Shown: positions 1-8,137 of the stretch, in pieces
How positions within the stretch are numbered: position 1 is the stretch's first letter
How the letters are laid out: each line of letters begins with the position of its first letter
From: Bacillota bacterium
Lineage (GTDB): Bacteria; Bacillota_I; Bacilli_A; RF39; UBA660
Length of the DNA: 64,000 nt
Reading direction: 5' to 3'
Assembly: GCA_015059425.1 (NCBI GenBank)
Contig: SVAM01000002.1
Span: 1 to 64,000 of the forward strand
Translations under genes and position numbers: made by a program
The notes under the pieces: model-generated
Databases searched by the model: none
Told to the model about the DNA's origin: nothing
The model's input: the letters and a program-made list of their open reading frames with translations, nothing else

Positions 1-1
1 T

Positions 2-1306
2 ATAAGAAGTAAAAAGAAAATATTATTAATTGGAATAATATTATTTTGCGTTAGTGTAACTTTAATATTAGCTACAAGTTTAGCAGCTTATAAAAAAACA
101 ACAACAATTAAAATAGCAGAAGGTACTATAAATTATACTATACCAGATATGAAGATAGTTGCTATTGAAATATGTGATGATTTAGGCTGTCAATCTAGTG
201 ATACTATTCCAACTATTGATGGATATTTTATAGATACAAGATATAGTTATTGTGAATATTATGATCAAAATAAAAATGAAATGATAAGAACTGGAAGTAT
301 TAAATATATAAATAGTAATTTAACGATAGAAGGGTTAACTCATAAAAACTCTAAATGTTATATACAATTCAATACATATTTTCCAGAATCTATAAGTATA
401 AGTGATATAGTTGCGAATGCAGATATAGAGGAAAGAACAGATTTTAGTAAACCATATAGCGTAGTTACTACTAATAAATTATTTAAAACCCAAGACAATG
501 ATGGTGATACATATTATTATGCAGGAAAACCAACAGATAATTATATAAGATTCGCAGATAGGGATTGGAGAATCATAAGAATAAATGGTGATGGTTCTTT
601 AAGAATAATGCAATCTACTCCATATATTTATTATAATTTCACAGAGAATAGCTATGAAGCTTTTTATGACAATTTATTTGACCCTACTTGGAGCAACTTT
701 TCTGGTCTTTATTGGTGGGAACAAGATTTTAATCCATCTGGTAATTTTGTAGTTTCATCTAATTTTTGTAATAATTATGAATTATATGATTATAACAATG
801 AAGTATTATTTAATGAAGAATATAAAAAAGTGTCTTATTCTGGAGGAGGAACTGATATATGGAGTATTGGTATATGGCAAACTAATAAGTATTATTGGGC
901 ATATTCAAAAATTAATAATTATAATCCAACTTTATTATGTGATGAGGCTTATCAAAAAAATAATTCTGTTACTATTTTAACAGCTCATGAGGCAATGTTA
1001 TCTGGTATAACTTTAACTAATAATGGTACATATTTACCAAAAGGTACATTGACATTAGATGCTCATTCATCTGTAGGAACTTGTTGGAAGACGGCCTTAA
1101 ATAATGATTTCCCACCAAATATTTCTATGTGTGATATTTCAGTCTCGAATGGTAATAATTATTTGTATACTATTTCGCCTAAAGATTTTTCTGGGTTAAG
1201 AAGTAGTAATGGCGGAAATGTGTATCCAGTAATAAGTTTAAATAAAGATATTAAATTAACGGGTTCAGGTACAGAAAACGATCCATATGTAGTTGTTGGA
1301 TGGTAA
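2..1306 (+). CDS. Surface protein, 5'-truncated by the window edge (family member A)
   Basis: The reading frame is open from base 2, so the track start at 149 is only the first internal ATG. Bases 1-127 are identical to 21126-21252, the start of the paralogue at 21112, which implies that five codons (MKFET) lie just outside the window. The visible 434 residues begin with a signal-anchor helix, then a divergent ectodomain, a shared motif (DWRIIRINGDGSLRIMQ) near the middle, and a C-terminal end with GSGTENDPYVV like its paralogues. It is probably exported and membrane-anchored. Unlike the copies at 11285 and 21112 its C-terminus does not show the GC-rich variable-region pattern. Function unknown; the C-terminal domain resembles the DUF6273/C-type-lectin-like class, by memory of motif style only. 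Confidence 0.75.
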   Translation: MRSKKKILLIGIILFCVSVTLILATSLAAYKKTTTIKIAEGTINYTIPDMKIVAIEICDDLGCQSSDTIPTIDGYFIDTRYSYCEYYDQNKNEMIRTGSIKYINSNLTIEGLTHKNSKCYIQFNTYFPESISISDIVANADIEERTDFSKPYSVVTTNKLFKTQDNDGDTYYYAGKPTDNYIRFADRDWRIIRINGDGSLRIMQSTPYIYYNFTENSYEAFYDNLFDPTWSNFSGLYWWEQDFNPSGNFVVSSNFCNNYELYDYNNEVLFNEEYKKVSYSGGGTDIWSIGIWQTNKYYWAYSKINNYNPTLLCDEAYQKNNSVTILTAHEAMLSGITLTNNGTYLPKGTLTLDAHSSVGTCWKTALNNDFPPNISMCDISVSNGNNYLYTISPKDFSGLRSSNGGNVYPVISLNKDIKLTGSGTENDPYVVVGW

Positions 1307-1318
1307 TATTAAATTTTT

Positions 1319-1344
1319 TGAGACATTTTTACTCGACAGTCTCA
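1319..1344. other. Inverted repeat downstream of surface protein A
   Basis: TGAGAC and GTCTCA form a six-base-pair stem with a 14-base loop. No T-run follows it, so it is not a convincing intrinsic terminator. Confidence 0.3.
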
Positions 1345-1370
1345 GGATATAAATTAATATAAATAAAAAC

Positions 1371-1399
1371 TTGACAATTAACATATAATAGATTATAAT
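1371..1399 (+). promoter_or_regulatory. Promoter of the infC-rpmI-rplT operon
   Basis: A perfect -35 TTGACA (1371-1376), a 17-base spacer and a perfect -10 TATAAT (1394-1399) precede the translation-factor operon. It is the best consensus promoter in this part of the window. Confidence 0.85.
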
Positions 1400-1404
1400 G
1401 TAAA

Positions 1405-1552
1405 AGAAATTTAAAGAGGAAAGCGAATATATATTCCACCTGATGAGCTAAAGCACATAGGTAAAAAGCCATAAATAATATAATTATAATATGTCTTTTT
1501 AGGTGGAATATGTATATATTCTACCTTTTTAATTATATGGAGGTGCATTTAT
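1405..1552 (+). promoter_or_regulatory. Attenuator leader of the infC operon (L20-leader type)
   Basis: The 150-base untranslated leader ends in a terminator, AGGTGGAATAT-GTAT-ATATTCTACCT followed by Ts (1501-1530). The left arm of that terminator is also perfectly complementary over 11 bases to ATATTCCACCT at 1431-1441. The two pairings exclude each other, so the leader can switch between a terminator and an antiterminator. Low-GC Gram-positives commonly control this operon by an L20-binding leader of this design. That L20 is the ligand here is an inference from the family and from rplT being the last gene of the operon. Confidence 0.75.
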
Positions 1553-2077
1553 ATAGCAAGTGTAAATAAGGAGTTACTAATTAATGAGCAAATTAAAGTT
1601 AGTGAAGTGATGGTTATTGGTCCAAATGGAGAACAAATGGGTCAAAAAAAATTAGAGGATGCTTTAACTTTAGCAAGATATGCAGGTTTAGATTTAGTTT
1701 TAATGAACGAAAATGGTAATATGTCAGTAGCCAAAATTATGGATTACAACAAATATCGTTATGAAAGACAAAAGAAATTAAAAGAACAACAAAAGAAACA
1801 AAGAGAAACTAATAAAGAACTAAAAGAATATCGTTTATCTACAACTATTGATATTCATGATTTTGAAACTCGTGTAAGAAATGCTAAAGATTATTTAGTT
1901 AAAGGGCATCGTATTAAAGCCTTTATAAGATTTAAAGGACGCCAAATGGCTAGACCAGAATTAGGTAAGGATGTATTACTTAGATTTGCAGAAGCTCTAA
2001 ATGAAGTAGCGACTATTGAAACAGAACCTAAATTAGAAGGTAGACAAATGTTTATGCTATTAGCACCAAAAAAATAG
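1553..2077 (+). CDS. infC: Translation initiation factor IF-3 with a non-canonical start codon
   Basis: IF-3 binds the 30S subunit, keeps it free of 50S and checks the start codon. The ORF track begins at GTG 1607, but this cuts off the conserved N-terminal INEQIKVSEVMVIGPNG block, which is encoded in frame upstream. No ATG, GTG or TTG exists in that frame between the Shine-Dalgarno GGAGG (1539-1543) and 1607. ATA at 1553 lies nine bases after the SD, an optimal distance, and gives a normal 174-residue IF-3; ATT at 1547 is the only other candidate and lies too close. Rare start codons in infC are a known autoregulation device (AUU in E. coli). The C-terminal domain is complete. Confidence 0.9.
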   Translation: MASVNKELLINEQIKVSEVMVIGPNGEQMGQKKLEDALTLARYAGLDLVLMNENGNMSVAKIMDYNKYRYERQKKLKEQQKKQRETNKELKEYRLSTTIDIHDFETRVRNAKDYLVKGHRIKAFIRFKGRQMARPELGKDVLLRFAEALNEVATIETEPKLEGRQMFMLLAPKK

Positions 2078-2092
2078 TAGGAGGAAATTATT

Positions 2093-2287
2093 ATGGCAAA
2101 GAGCAAACAAAAAACTCATAAAGCAAGTAGTAAAGTTTTAACTAAGAAAAAAAATGGTACATTAACATACAAACAAAGTAATGGTAACCACAAAACAAAT
2201 AAAGATTCATCAAAACAAGTACGTCAAAGAAGAAATAAAGGCGTATTAGCTAAAGGAGAAGCTAGCAGATTAAAATCTGTTATCTAA
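2093..2287 (+). CDS. rpmI: Large ribosomal subunit protein bL35
   Basis: The 64-residue, very basic protein starts MAKSKQKTHKASSKV and ends with the RRNKGVLAKGEASRLKSVI tail typical of L35. It lies 15 bases after infC and 15 before rplT, with its own GGAGG ribosome binding site, as the middle gene of the conserved infC-rpmI-rplT operon. Confidence 0.95.
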   Translation: MAKSKQKTHKASSKVLTKKKNGTLTYKQSNGNHKTNKDSSKQVRQRRNKGVLAKGEASRLKSVI

Positions 2288-2302
2288 TTAGGAGGGTAGA
2301 AC

Positions 2303-2845
2303 ATGACAAGAGTTAAAGGCGGAACTGTTTCTAAAAACAGAAGAAGAAAAGTATTAAAAGAAGCTAAAGGTTACTTTGGAAGTAAACATAGATTATATAA
2401 AACTGCTCAAGAACAAGTTTTCCATAGTGGAGCATATGCTTATCGTGATCGTAAACAAAATAAGAGAAACTTCAGAAAATTATGGATAACAAGAATTAAT
2501 GCTGCATGTCGTTTAAATGAAATTAGTTATTCTAAATTTATGAATGGTTTAGCAAAAGCTGGTATTGAAATTAATCGTAAGATGTTATCTGAAATGGCTA
2601 TTAATGATGCAGCTGCATTTACAGAATTAGTAAATCTTGCTAAAGCTGCATTAGATGGTAAAACTGTAAAAACTACTGCTAAAAAAGAAACTAAAAAAGT
2701 TGAAGAAAAAATTGTAGAAACTAAAGAAGAAGCTAAAGATTATAGTAAAATGACTTTAGCAGAACTTAAAGCTGTTGCTAAAGAGCAAGGCATCAAAGGT
2801 TTTTCTACAATGAAAAAAGACGAATTACTTGCTAATTTAAAATAA
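2303..2845 (+). CDS. rplT: Large ribosomal subunit protein bL20 with a C-terminal SAP/Rho-N-like extension
   Basis: Residues 1 to about 117 are an ordinary L20 ([19 protein letters not shown] ... LAKAALD), an rRNA-binding assembly protein and the usual repressor of its own operon. About 60 further residues follow: a charged Lys/Glu linker and then [19 protein letters not shown] and [10 protein letters not shown]. This tail looks like a small helix-extended-loop-helix (SAP / Rho N-terminal type) nucleic-acid-binding module. Standard L20 is about 118 residues, so the extension is a real addition and not a frameshift, since it ends just before a clean terminator. Confidence 0.95.
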   Translation: MTRVKGGTVSKNRRRKVLKEAKGYFGSKHRLYKTAQEQVFHSGAYAYRDRKQNKRNFRKLWITRINAACRLNEISYSKFMNGLAKAGIEINRKMLSEMAINDAAAFTELVNLAKAALDGKTVKTTAKKETKKVEEKIVETKEEAKDYSKMTLAELKAVAKEQGIKGFSTMKKDELLANLK

Positions 2846-2853
2846 GTTAAACT

Positions 2854-2878
2854 GAGGCACTAAGGTGCTTCTTTTTTT
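2854..2878 (+). terminator. Terminator of the infC operon
   Basis: GAGGCAC / GTGCTTC stem (one G-T pair) with a TAAG loop, followed by a run of seven Ts. Confidence 0.85.
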
Positions 2879-2915
2879 GTAATATATATGATATAATTTT
2901 TTACAGGTGAATATT

Positions 2916-3446
2916 ATGAAAATTTATTTAGTTGCAGGTAAATCTGGTTCAGGTAAAGGTGAAGTAGCAAAAATTATTGAAGAATATTATACATCTATAG
3001 GTAAAAAGGCAATTATAACTGAATATAGTAAATATATAAAAATGTATGCTAAGGAAATAATTAATTGGGATGGTAGTAATCCTAAACCGCGAAAATTTTT
3101 ACAAGATTTAGGTGTTACAATTAGACATAATATGGATATGCCATTATTTTTTGTAAATAGAATGATTGATGACATAAAAGTGTATAGTTTATATTATGAT
3201 GTTGTAATAATTAGTGATGTTAGATTACCTGAGGAAATTGAAGAATTAAAAAAAATATATAAAGATGTATGTTCAATGTATATAATTAATCAATTTGAAC
3301 CTAGTAAATTATCTTTAGAAGAGCAAATGCATCCAACAGAAACTGCATTAGAAAATTATAGTGATTTTGATATAACTATAACAAATGATAATATAAATGT
3401 TTTAGATAATAAAGTAATAGAATTTTTAGAAAGTAGTGAATTTTAA
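2916..3446 (+). CDS. P-loop nucleotide kinase-like protein
   Basis: A Walker A loop (AGKSGSGKGEVA) lies at the N-terminus, followed by a 176-residue alpha/beta protein with an ISDVRLPEEIEEL motif. That layout fits the adenylate kinase / deoxynucleoside monophosphate kinase superfamily of small phosphotransferases. I do not recognise the exact substrate. The track starts at GTG 2907, but the SD AGGTGA (2905-2910) overlaps that codon; ATG 2916 has a five-base spacing and is preferred. The stop overlaps the alaS start by one base, so the two genes are translationally coupled. Confidence 0.7.
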   Translation: MKIYLVAGKSGSGKGEVAKIIEEYYTSIGKKAIITEYSKYIKMYAKEIINWDGSNPKPRKFLQDLGVTIRHNMDMPLFFVNRMIDDIKVYSLYYDVVIISDVRLPEEIEELKKIYKDVCSMYIINQFEPSKLSLEEQMHPTETALENYSDFDITITNDNINVLDNKVIEFLESSEF

Positions 3447-5197
3447 TGAATTTAAAAGATGAATTTATAAAATATTTTGTAAGCCAAGGACATGTACAAA
3501 TACCTAGTGCTCCTCTAATACCTGAAAATGATCCGTCAGTATTATTTAATACTGCAGGAATGCAGCCATTAATACCTTATTTAATGGGTAAAAAACATCC
3601 TGAAGGAACAAGATTATGTGATTATCAAAAATGTGTTCGATTAACGGACTTAGATAGTATTGGAGATTTAACTCATCATACATTTTTTGAAATGTTAGGT
3701 AACTGGAGCTTAGGAGATTATTTTAAAAAAGAAAGTATTGGTTTTAGTTTTGAATTTTTAACTAAAGTTTTAAATATACCAGTAGAAAAACTGGCTGTTA
3801 CAGTTTTTGAAGGTAATGAAGATATTCCAAGAGATGAGTTTGCTGCAAACTGTTGGAAAGAATTAGGTATAAGTGAAGATAGAATTGCGTATTTAGGAGT
3901 CAAAGACAATTTCTGGATAGCTGGTGAATCTGGCCCTTGTGGTGGAGATACAGAAATATTTTATTTTAGAAGTAATGATGAAATACCGTCAAAGTTTGAT
4001 CCAAATGATGATAGATGGGTTGAAATATGGAATAACGTATTTATGGAATATAATAAAGCAGAAGATGGTACTATTACAGAACTACCTCAAAAAAATGTAG
4101 ATACTGGAATGGGGCTTGAAAGAGTTGTAGCAGTATTAGAAGGTGTAAATGATAATTATAAGACTTCTATTTGGAAAGAAATAATTGCGGAAATTGAAAG
4201 AGTTAGTAATAAAACATATGAAGGCAACGAAGTTAGTATGCGTATTATTGCTGACCATATTAGAACTAGTGTATTTATTAGTGCGGATCATGCTGGCATA
4301 AAACCTAGTAATACAGATCAAGGTTATATTTTAAGAAGATTAATTAGACGTGCAGTCCGTCATGCTAAAAAGTTAGAAATTAACACAAATGAAAATTGGA
4401 TGGAAAGTATTGCTTTAGAAGTAATAAAAAAATATGAAAATTATTATTCTGAAATAAAAGATAATAAAGAAGTCGTTTTAGAAGTTTTAAAGAATGAAAA
4501 TATTAAATTCAATCGTACTTTAGAAAAAGGTTTAAGAGAATTTGATAAATTAATTAAAAATTTAAATAGTGATACTATTGATAAAGATATAGCATTTAAA
4601 TTATATGACACATATGGTTTTCCAATTGAATTAACAGAGGAAATGGCAAGTGAACATGACTTAAAAGTAGATGCTCAAGGTTTTAAAGAAAAATTTAAAG
4701 CGCATCAAGAATTATCTAGAACAGCAAGTGCTGGTAAGTTTAAAGGTGGGCTATCTGGTACTGGAGAAATGGAAACAAAATATCACACTGCTACGCATTT
4801 ACTTAATGCTGCTTTAAAAATTGTAGTAGGTGATGGAGTTCATCAAAAAGGAAGCAATATTACGTCAGAAAGAATGCGTTTTGATTTTTCTTGTGATCAT
4901 AAATTAAGTGATGAAGAAAAACAAAAAGTAGAAGAATTAGTGAATTCTTGGATAAAAGATGATATATCAGTTACAATGGAAACTATGAGTAAAGAAGAAG
5001 CTGTTAAAAGTGGTGCAGAAGCAATGTTTATTGAAAAATATGCTGATATTGTAAATGTTTATAGTATTGGTGATATATCAAAAGAGATTTGTGGTGGACC
5101 TCATGTTAAAACAACTGGAAAGCTTGGAACATTTAAAATCAAAAAAGAAGAAGCTAGTAGTGCTGGTGTAAGAAGAATAAAGGCTATTTTAGAATAG
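3446..5197 (+). CDS. alaS: Alanyl-tRNA synthetase lacking the C-Ala domain
   Basis: Class II synthetase that charges tRNA-Ala. The catalytic core is complete (FNTAGMQPLIPYLMGKKHP, HHTFFEMLGNWSLGDYF, GMGLERVVAVL). The editing domain keeps its metal ligands HTATH near residue 450 and CGGPH near the end. The protein stops at 583 residues, right after the editing domain, while the usual bacterial enzyme is about 870. The missing part is the coiled linker and C-Ala domain used for dimerisation and for tRNA elbow contact. The reading frame ends cleanly, so this is an intact minimal form and not an obvious frameshift. Confidence 0.95.
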   Translation: MNLKDEFIKYFVSQGHVQIPSAPLIPENDPSVLFNTAGMQPLIPYLMGKKHPEGTRLCDYQKCVRLTDLDSIGDLTHHTFFEMLGNWSLGDYFKKESIGFSFEFLTKVLNIPVEKLAVTVFEGNEDIPRDEFAANCWKELGISEDRIAYLGVKDNFWIAGESGPCGGDTEIFYFRSNDEIPSKFDPNDDRWVEIWNNVFMEYNKAEDGTITELPQKNVDTGMGLERVVAVLEGVNDNYKTSIWKEIIAEIERVSNKTYEGNEVSMRIIADHIRTSVFISADHAGIKPSNTDQGYILRRLIRRAVRHAKKLEINTNENWMESIALEVIKKYENYYSEIKDNKEVVLEVLKNENIKFNRTLEKGLREFDKLIKNLNSDTIDKDIAFKLYDTYGFPIELTEEMASEHDLKVDAQGFKEKFKAHQELSRTASAGKFKGGLSGTGEMETKYHTATHLLNAALKIVVGDGVHQKGSNITSERMRFDFSCDHKLSDEEKQKVEELVNSWIKDDISVTMETMSKEEAVKSGAEAMFIEKYADIVNVYSIGDISKEICGGPHVKTTGKLGTFKIKKEEASSAGVRRIKAILE

Positions 5198-5249
5198 ACT
5201 TTATTTTTATTTTATGATATTATTAAGTAGAATAGAAAAGGTGAGACTT

Positions 5250-6329
5250 ATGACTATACTTAGTATTGGAAAATGTACTTATGATATAATTTGCCCTGTA
5301 GATGAATATCCAGTTGAAGGTACTAAATATTTATTAAATAGTAATGTAGAGTGTGGCGGAGGGACAGCGTCTAATATTGCTTATTTATTGGGTAAATGGG
5401 GAGAAACATCATATATAGCAGGTGTAATAGGTTCTGATGATTATGCTACTAAAATAACTAAAGAGTTTCAACAGGCATTAGTTAAAACTGATTATTTAGA
5501 AACAGCCTATAATACTGCTACTCCTATTTCAATATTAATAGTTAATAAGAAAAAAGCTACTAGAACTCGTTTTGATGTTGTAAGTGCATCACAGCCAGGT
5601 CTAAAAAAAACAGATTATGCTATTAAACCTGATTTAATATTTACCGATGGTAAAGATTATGCCGCAGCTGTAAATGCATTAAATAAGTTTCCAAATGCTA
5701 TAAGTATAATTGACGCAGGAACTGTAGATAGAGATATGCTAGAGTTATGTAAATATGTTAAATATATAGTGTGTTCTAAATATTTTGCAGAAACCGTTAC
5801 AAATTTAAAAATAGATTATGATAATTCAAATAGCTTAGTAAATGTATATAAAAAATTAAAAAATAGATATCCTAACAATAACATAATTATTACTTTAGAA
5901 AATATGGGAGCTATGTATACTATTAATAATGAAATAAAAATAATGCCTGGTATTAAAACTGAAGTCGTAGATCCAAGTGGTGCAGGAGATATTTTTAGAG
6001 GTACATTTGCATACTGTTTAGTTAATAATTTTGATATAGAAAAAGCAATAACATATTCAAATATTGCGGCTGGTTTATCAGTTGGTAAAATTGGTATACG
6101 AACTTCAATACCTACTATTAAAGAAGTAATAAGTTATTATAATAAAAAATTTAATATTGTTACTCCAATAGAGGAAAAAAAAGAAGAAGTTAAACCGGCA
6201 AATTTACTTCCTGATATACCGGATGCTAGTAGTGTTATTATACCAGAATATAAAAAAGACGTTAACACTGATTTTGTTATTGGAAATAAAACTGTTTCTA
6301 GTGTAGGAGAAAGTAATGTTCAGCAGTAG
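5250..6329 (+). CDS. PfkB-family carbohydrate/nucleoside kinase
   Basis: Ribokinase-like fold. The first signature GGGTASNIAYLLG is near residue 40 and the second, DPSGAGDIFRGTF with the catalytic Asp of GAGD, is near residue 235. The substrate cannot be read from sequence; sugar or nucleoside is likely. The track ORF starts at 5214, but the SD AAAGGTG sits just before ATG 5250 (MTILSIGKCTYD), which matches the family start. The last 50 residues are a charged, low-complexity tail not needed for the fold. The next gene begins inside its 3' end. Confidence 0.85.
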   Translation: MTILSIGKCTYDIICPVDEYPVEGTKYLLNSNVECGGGTASNIAYLLGKWGETSYIAGVIGSDDYATKITKEFQQALVKTDYLETAYNTATPISILIVNKKKATRTRFDVVSASQPGLKKTDYAIKPDLIFTDGKDYAAAVNALNKFPNAISIIDAGTVDRDMLELCKYVKYIVCSKYFAETVTNLKIDYDNSNSLVNVYKKLKNRYPNNNIIITLENMGAMYTINNEIKIMPGIKTEVVDPSGAGDIFRGTFAYCLVNNFDIEKAITYSNIAAGLSVGKIGIRTSIPTIKEVISYYNKKFNIVTPIEEKKEEVKPANLLPDIPDASSVIIPEYKKDVNTDFVIGNKTVSSVGESNVQQ

Positions 6330-6579
6330 ATCTCCAGTATTAAATGTTCATGGTGAAACTAGAGATACTGTAGTATTTGTTTTAAATGATTTTATTAATG
6401 ATAATGTAAAATTAGAAAATGAATATATAGGTGTTATACATGGAATAAGTTCTAATATACTAAAAAATAGAATTCATGAATTGTTGAAATGCAATAGAAA
6501 TGTAGATTCGTTTAGGATAAATATATGGAATCCGGGTATGACTATTATTAAATTAAAAATTAAAGCTAATCTTAATTAG
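6316..6579 (+). CDS. Smr-domain protein
   Basis: The 87-residue protein is a stand-alone Smr (small MutS-related) domain. The LNVHGET motif at the start corresponds to the family's LDLHG signature, IHGISSNILKNRIHELL to the IHGxGxxxLxxxV helix, and GMTIIKLK to the last strand. Smr domains are nicking endonucleases or RNA-processing modules. It overlaps the preceding kinase gene by 14 bases. The LDLHG Asp is replaced by Asn here, so catalytic activity is uncertain. Confidence 0.7.
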   Translation: MFSSRSPVLNVHGETRDTVVFVLNDFINDNVKLENEYIGVIHGISSNILKNRIHELLKCNRNVDSFRINIWNPGMTIIKLKIKANLN

Positions 6580-6586
6580 CTTTTTT
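6562..6586 (+). terminator. Terminator overlapping the Smr gene stop
   Basis: AAAGCTAAT-CTTA-ATTAGC(TTT) nine-base-pair stem running into six Ts. The stop codon of the Smr gene lies inside the right arm. Confidence 0.75.
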
Positions 6587-6598
6587 CTTGACGCAAAT

Positions 6599-6627
6599 TT
6601 GACATTTTGATAAAAATATGCTAAAAT
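6599..6627 (+). promoter_or_regulatory. Upstream promoter of a duplicated pair
   Basis: TTGACA, 17-base spacer, TAAAAT. The block CAAATTTGACATTTxGAxAAAAAT recurs 153 bases downstream. No ORF follows this copy; a degenerate RBS-like AAGGGGTTAA and an AT-only palindrome do. Confidence 0.7.
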
Positions 6628-6652
6628 TATAATAATTAATAAGGGGTTAATA

Positions 6653-6676
6653 AATAAAAAAATTAATTTTTTTATT
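6653..6676. repeat. Perfect 24-base AT-only palindrome between two promoters
   Basis: AATAAAAAAATT and AATTTTTTTATT are exact reverse complements. As RNA it would fold into an A-U hairpin with a U-rich 3' arm and could end a roughly 50-base transcript from the upstream promoter. Confidence 0.6.
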
Positions 6677-6751
6677 AAGAAATATGCGATATAAGAAATC
6701 GACAAGAAAAGTCAATATATAATTTGAAGAATATATGACTTTAACACAAAT

Positions 6752-6780
6752 TTGACATTTAGACAAAAATGTGATATAAT
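6752..6780 (+). promoter_or_regulatory. Promoter of the 6811 gene
   Basis: TTGACA (6752-6757), 17-base spacer and TATAAT (6775-6780), followed by the strong RBS AGGGGG ahead of ATG 6811. Confidence 0.85.
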
Positions 6781-6810
6781 GTAATTGTAGTTGAAATAGG
6801 GGGTTAAATT

Positions 6811-7230
6811 ATGAAAGGTTATGTTTTAGATTATATTAATGAAAACGAATTTAAAAAATTAGAAAGAGCTTTAAAAAAATATAATATGTTAGCTTTTAAA
6901 AAGTTAAACTTTGATTATTATCCATCACTTAGAAATGGTAATTTTGTAGGAGAGCTTATTAGTACAAATAAAAAAGAAGGTACTGAAAAATATGAACTTA
7001 AATTACCTAGCGATAAAATGTTTGCGGCTGTACATGGTGAAGTTAAATTATATTATACTGTATATGTTAAAGAAGGAACTATACTGTTAGATACTATTAC
7101 TCCAACAGATATTTTATTAGAAGGACATATGAGTGAACTTACAACTTATAAAGGTGTAATGATATCTAAAGCTAATGCATCTAAAGATAAATTCAAAATT
7201 GATTTATTAAATATGTTACATGGTGAGTAA
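6811..7230 (+). CDS. Hypothetical protein, 139 residues
   Basis: I do not recognise this protein. It is soluble, Lys-rich and mixed alpha/beta, with no signal peptide, membrane helix or known catalytic motif. It has its own consensus promoter and a strong RBS, so it is a real gene. The next unknown gene follows after 24 bases in the same direction and may be co-transcribed. Confidence 0.75.
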   Translation: MKGYVLDYINENEFKKLERALKKYNMLAFKKLNFDYYPSLRNGNFVGELISTNKKEGTEKYELKLPSDKMFAAVHGEVKLYYTVYVKEGTILLDTITPTDILLEGHMSELTTYKGVMISKANASKDKFKIDLLNMLHGE

Positions 7231-7254
7231 CATATTTTTTAGAAAAGAGATTTT

Positions 7255-8064
7255 ATGAAAAGATTTAATAGATTTAAAGCAAAAGATAGTAAAGCAATTT
7301 TTACTACTAAAGCTATGGGAGCTGTAAGATTAAGAGGTTCTTTTGCTATACAAGATTATCTTATTACTAATATTCTTGCAACAAATAAATATTGGGTCGA
7401 TTTAATTCATACTGAATATACTGATGAAGATATTGTTCATACATTTTTAATAAATACCGATAAAAGGACTTTATTTATTAAATGTTGTAAAGATAAAATT
7501 AGCATTCATTTTAGAAATATCACTCTAGAATATGCATTTGATTATGTTGGGATTGATTCCTATTGTACTAATTTAATAAACCAACAAAATAGATTTACGG
7601 AAAAAATGATTAATATTGAGTATCCAAATAAAAATCAATATATGATTATTGAAATTATATTTAATAGTAAAAAATTTGTTTTTAAAACAATTTATGATAC
7701 TACTGAGAATTATTCTACTGATTTATTGAGAACAATAAGTTTTAATAGCTCTATTATGGATTTAAAAAAATTTTTCATGGATAATTTTTATATAAAACAA
7801 AGTAATTATGAAAAAGGAAATGATACAATAATTTCTATATATGAACTTATAAATGGAGAATATGTAATTAAAGATGAACTTACAATTATAGATGGACACG
7901 TTATAAACTATTTATTAAGTTCTATAAAAGATAATGTAATTATAAGTGCTAAAGGAGAAGTTAGTGGAAAGCCAGAGATAACAATAATGAATTATACTCC
8001 TAGTAATATCGATTTAACAAAAGAAGCAAATCAATTACTTGTTAAAATAATGGGTTTAAAATGA
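7255..8064 (+). CDS. Hypothetical protein, 269 residues
   Basis: No family recognised. The protein has a basic start (MKRFNRFKAKDSKAIF) and a predominantly beta-rich body with many Ile/Asn/Tyr residues. No signal peptide or transmembrane segment is evident. It lies 24 bases after the 6811 gene with only a weak RBS, so it probably depends on the same transcript. It ends with TGA, evidence for the standard code. Confidence 0.7.
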   Translation: MKRFNRFKAKDSKAIFTTKAMGAVRLRGSFAIQDYLITNILATNKYWVDLIHTEYTDEDIVHTFLINTDKRTLFIKCCKDKISIHFRNITLEYAFDYVGIDSYCTNLINQQNRFTEKMINIEYPNKNQYMIIEIIFNSKKFVFKTIYDTTENYSTDLLRTISFNSSIMDLKKFFMDNFYIKQSNYEKGNDTIISIYELINGEYVIKDELTIIDGHVINYLLSSIKDNVIISAKGEVSGKPEITIMNYTPSNIDLTKEANQLLVKIMGLK

Positions 8065-8137
8065 TATTTTAAATCCTTTTTAGTTTATTTATTTACTTAA
8101 AGATTATACTTTGGTAAAATAATGGTGGTGATTTATT

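Noticed and set aside
777-980. 67-residue ORF inside surface protein A
   Set aside because: Out-of-frame shadow made of Ile/Leu/Tyr codons with no RBS.
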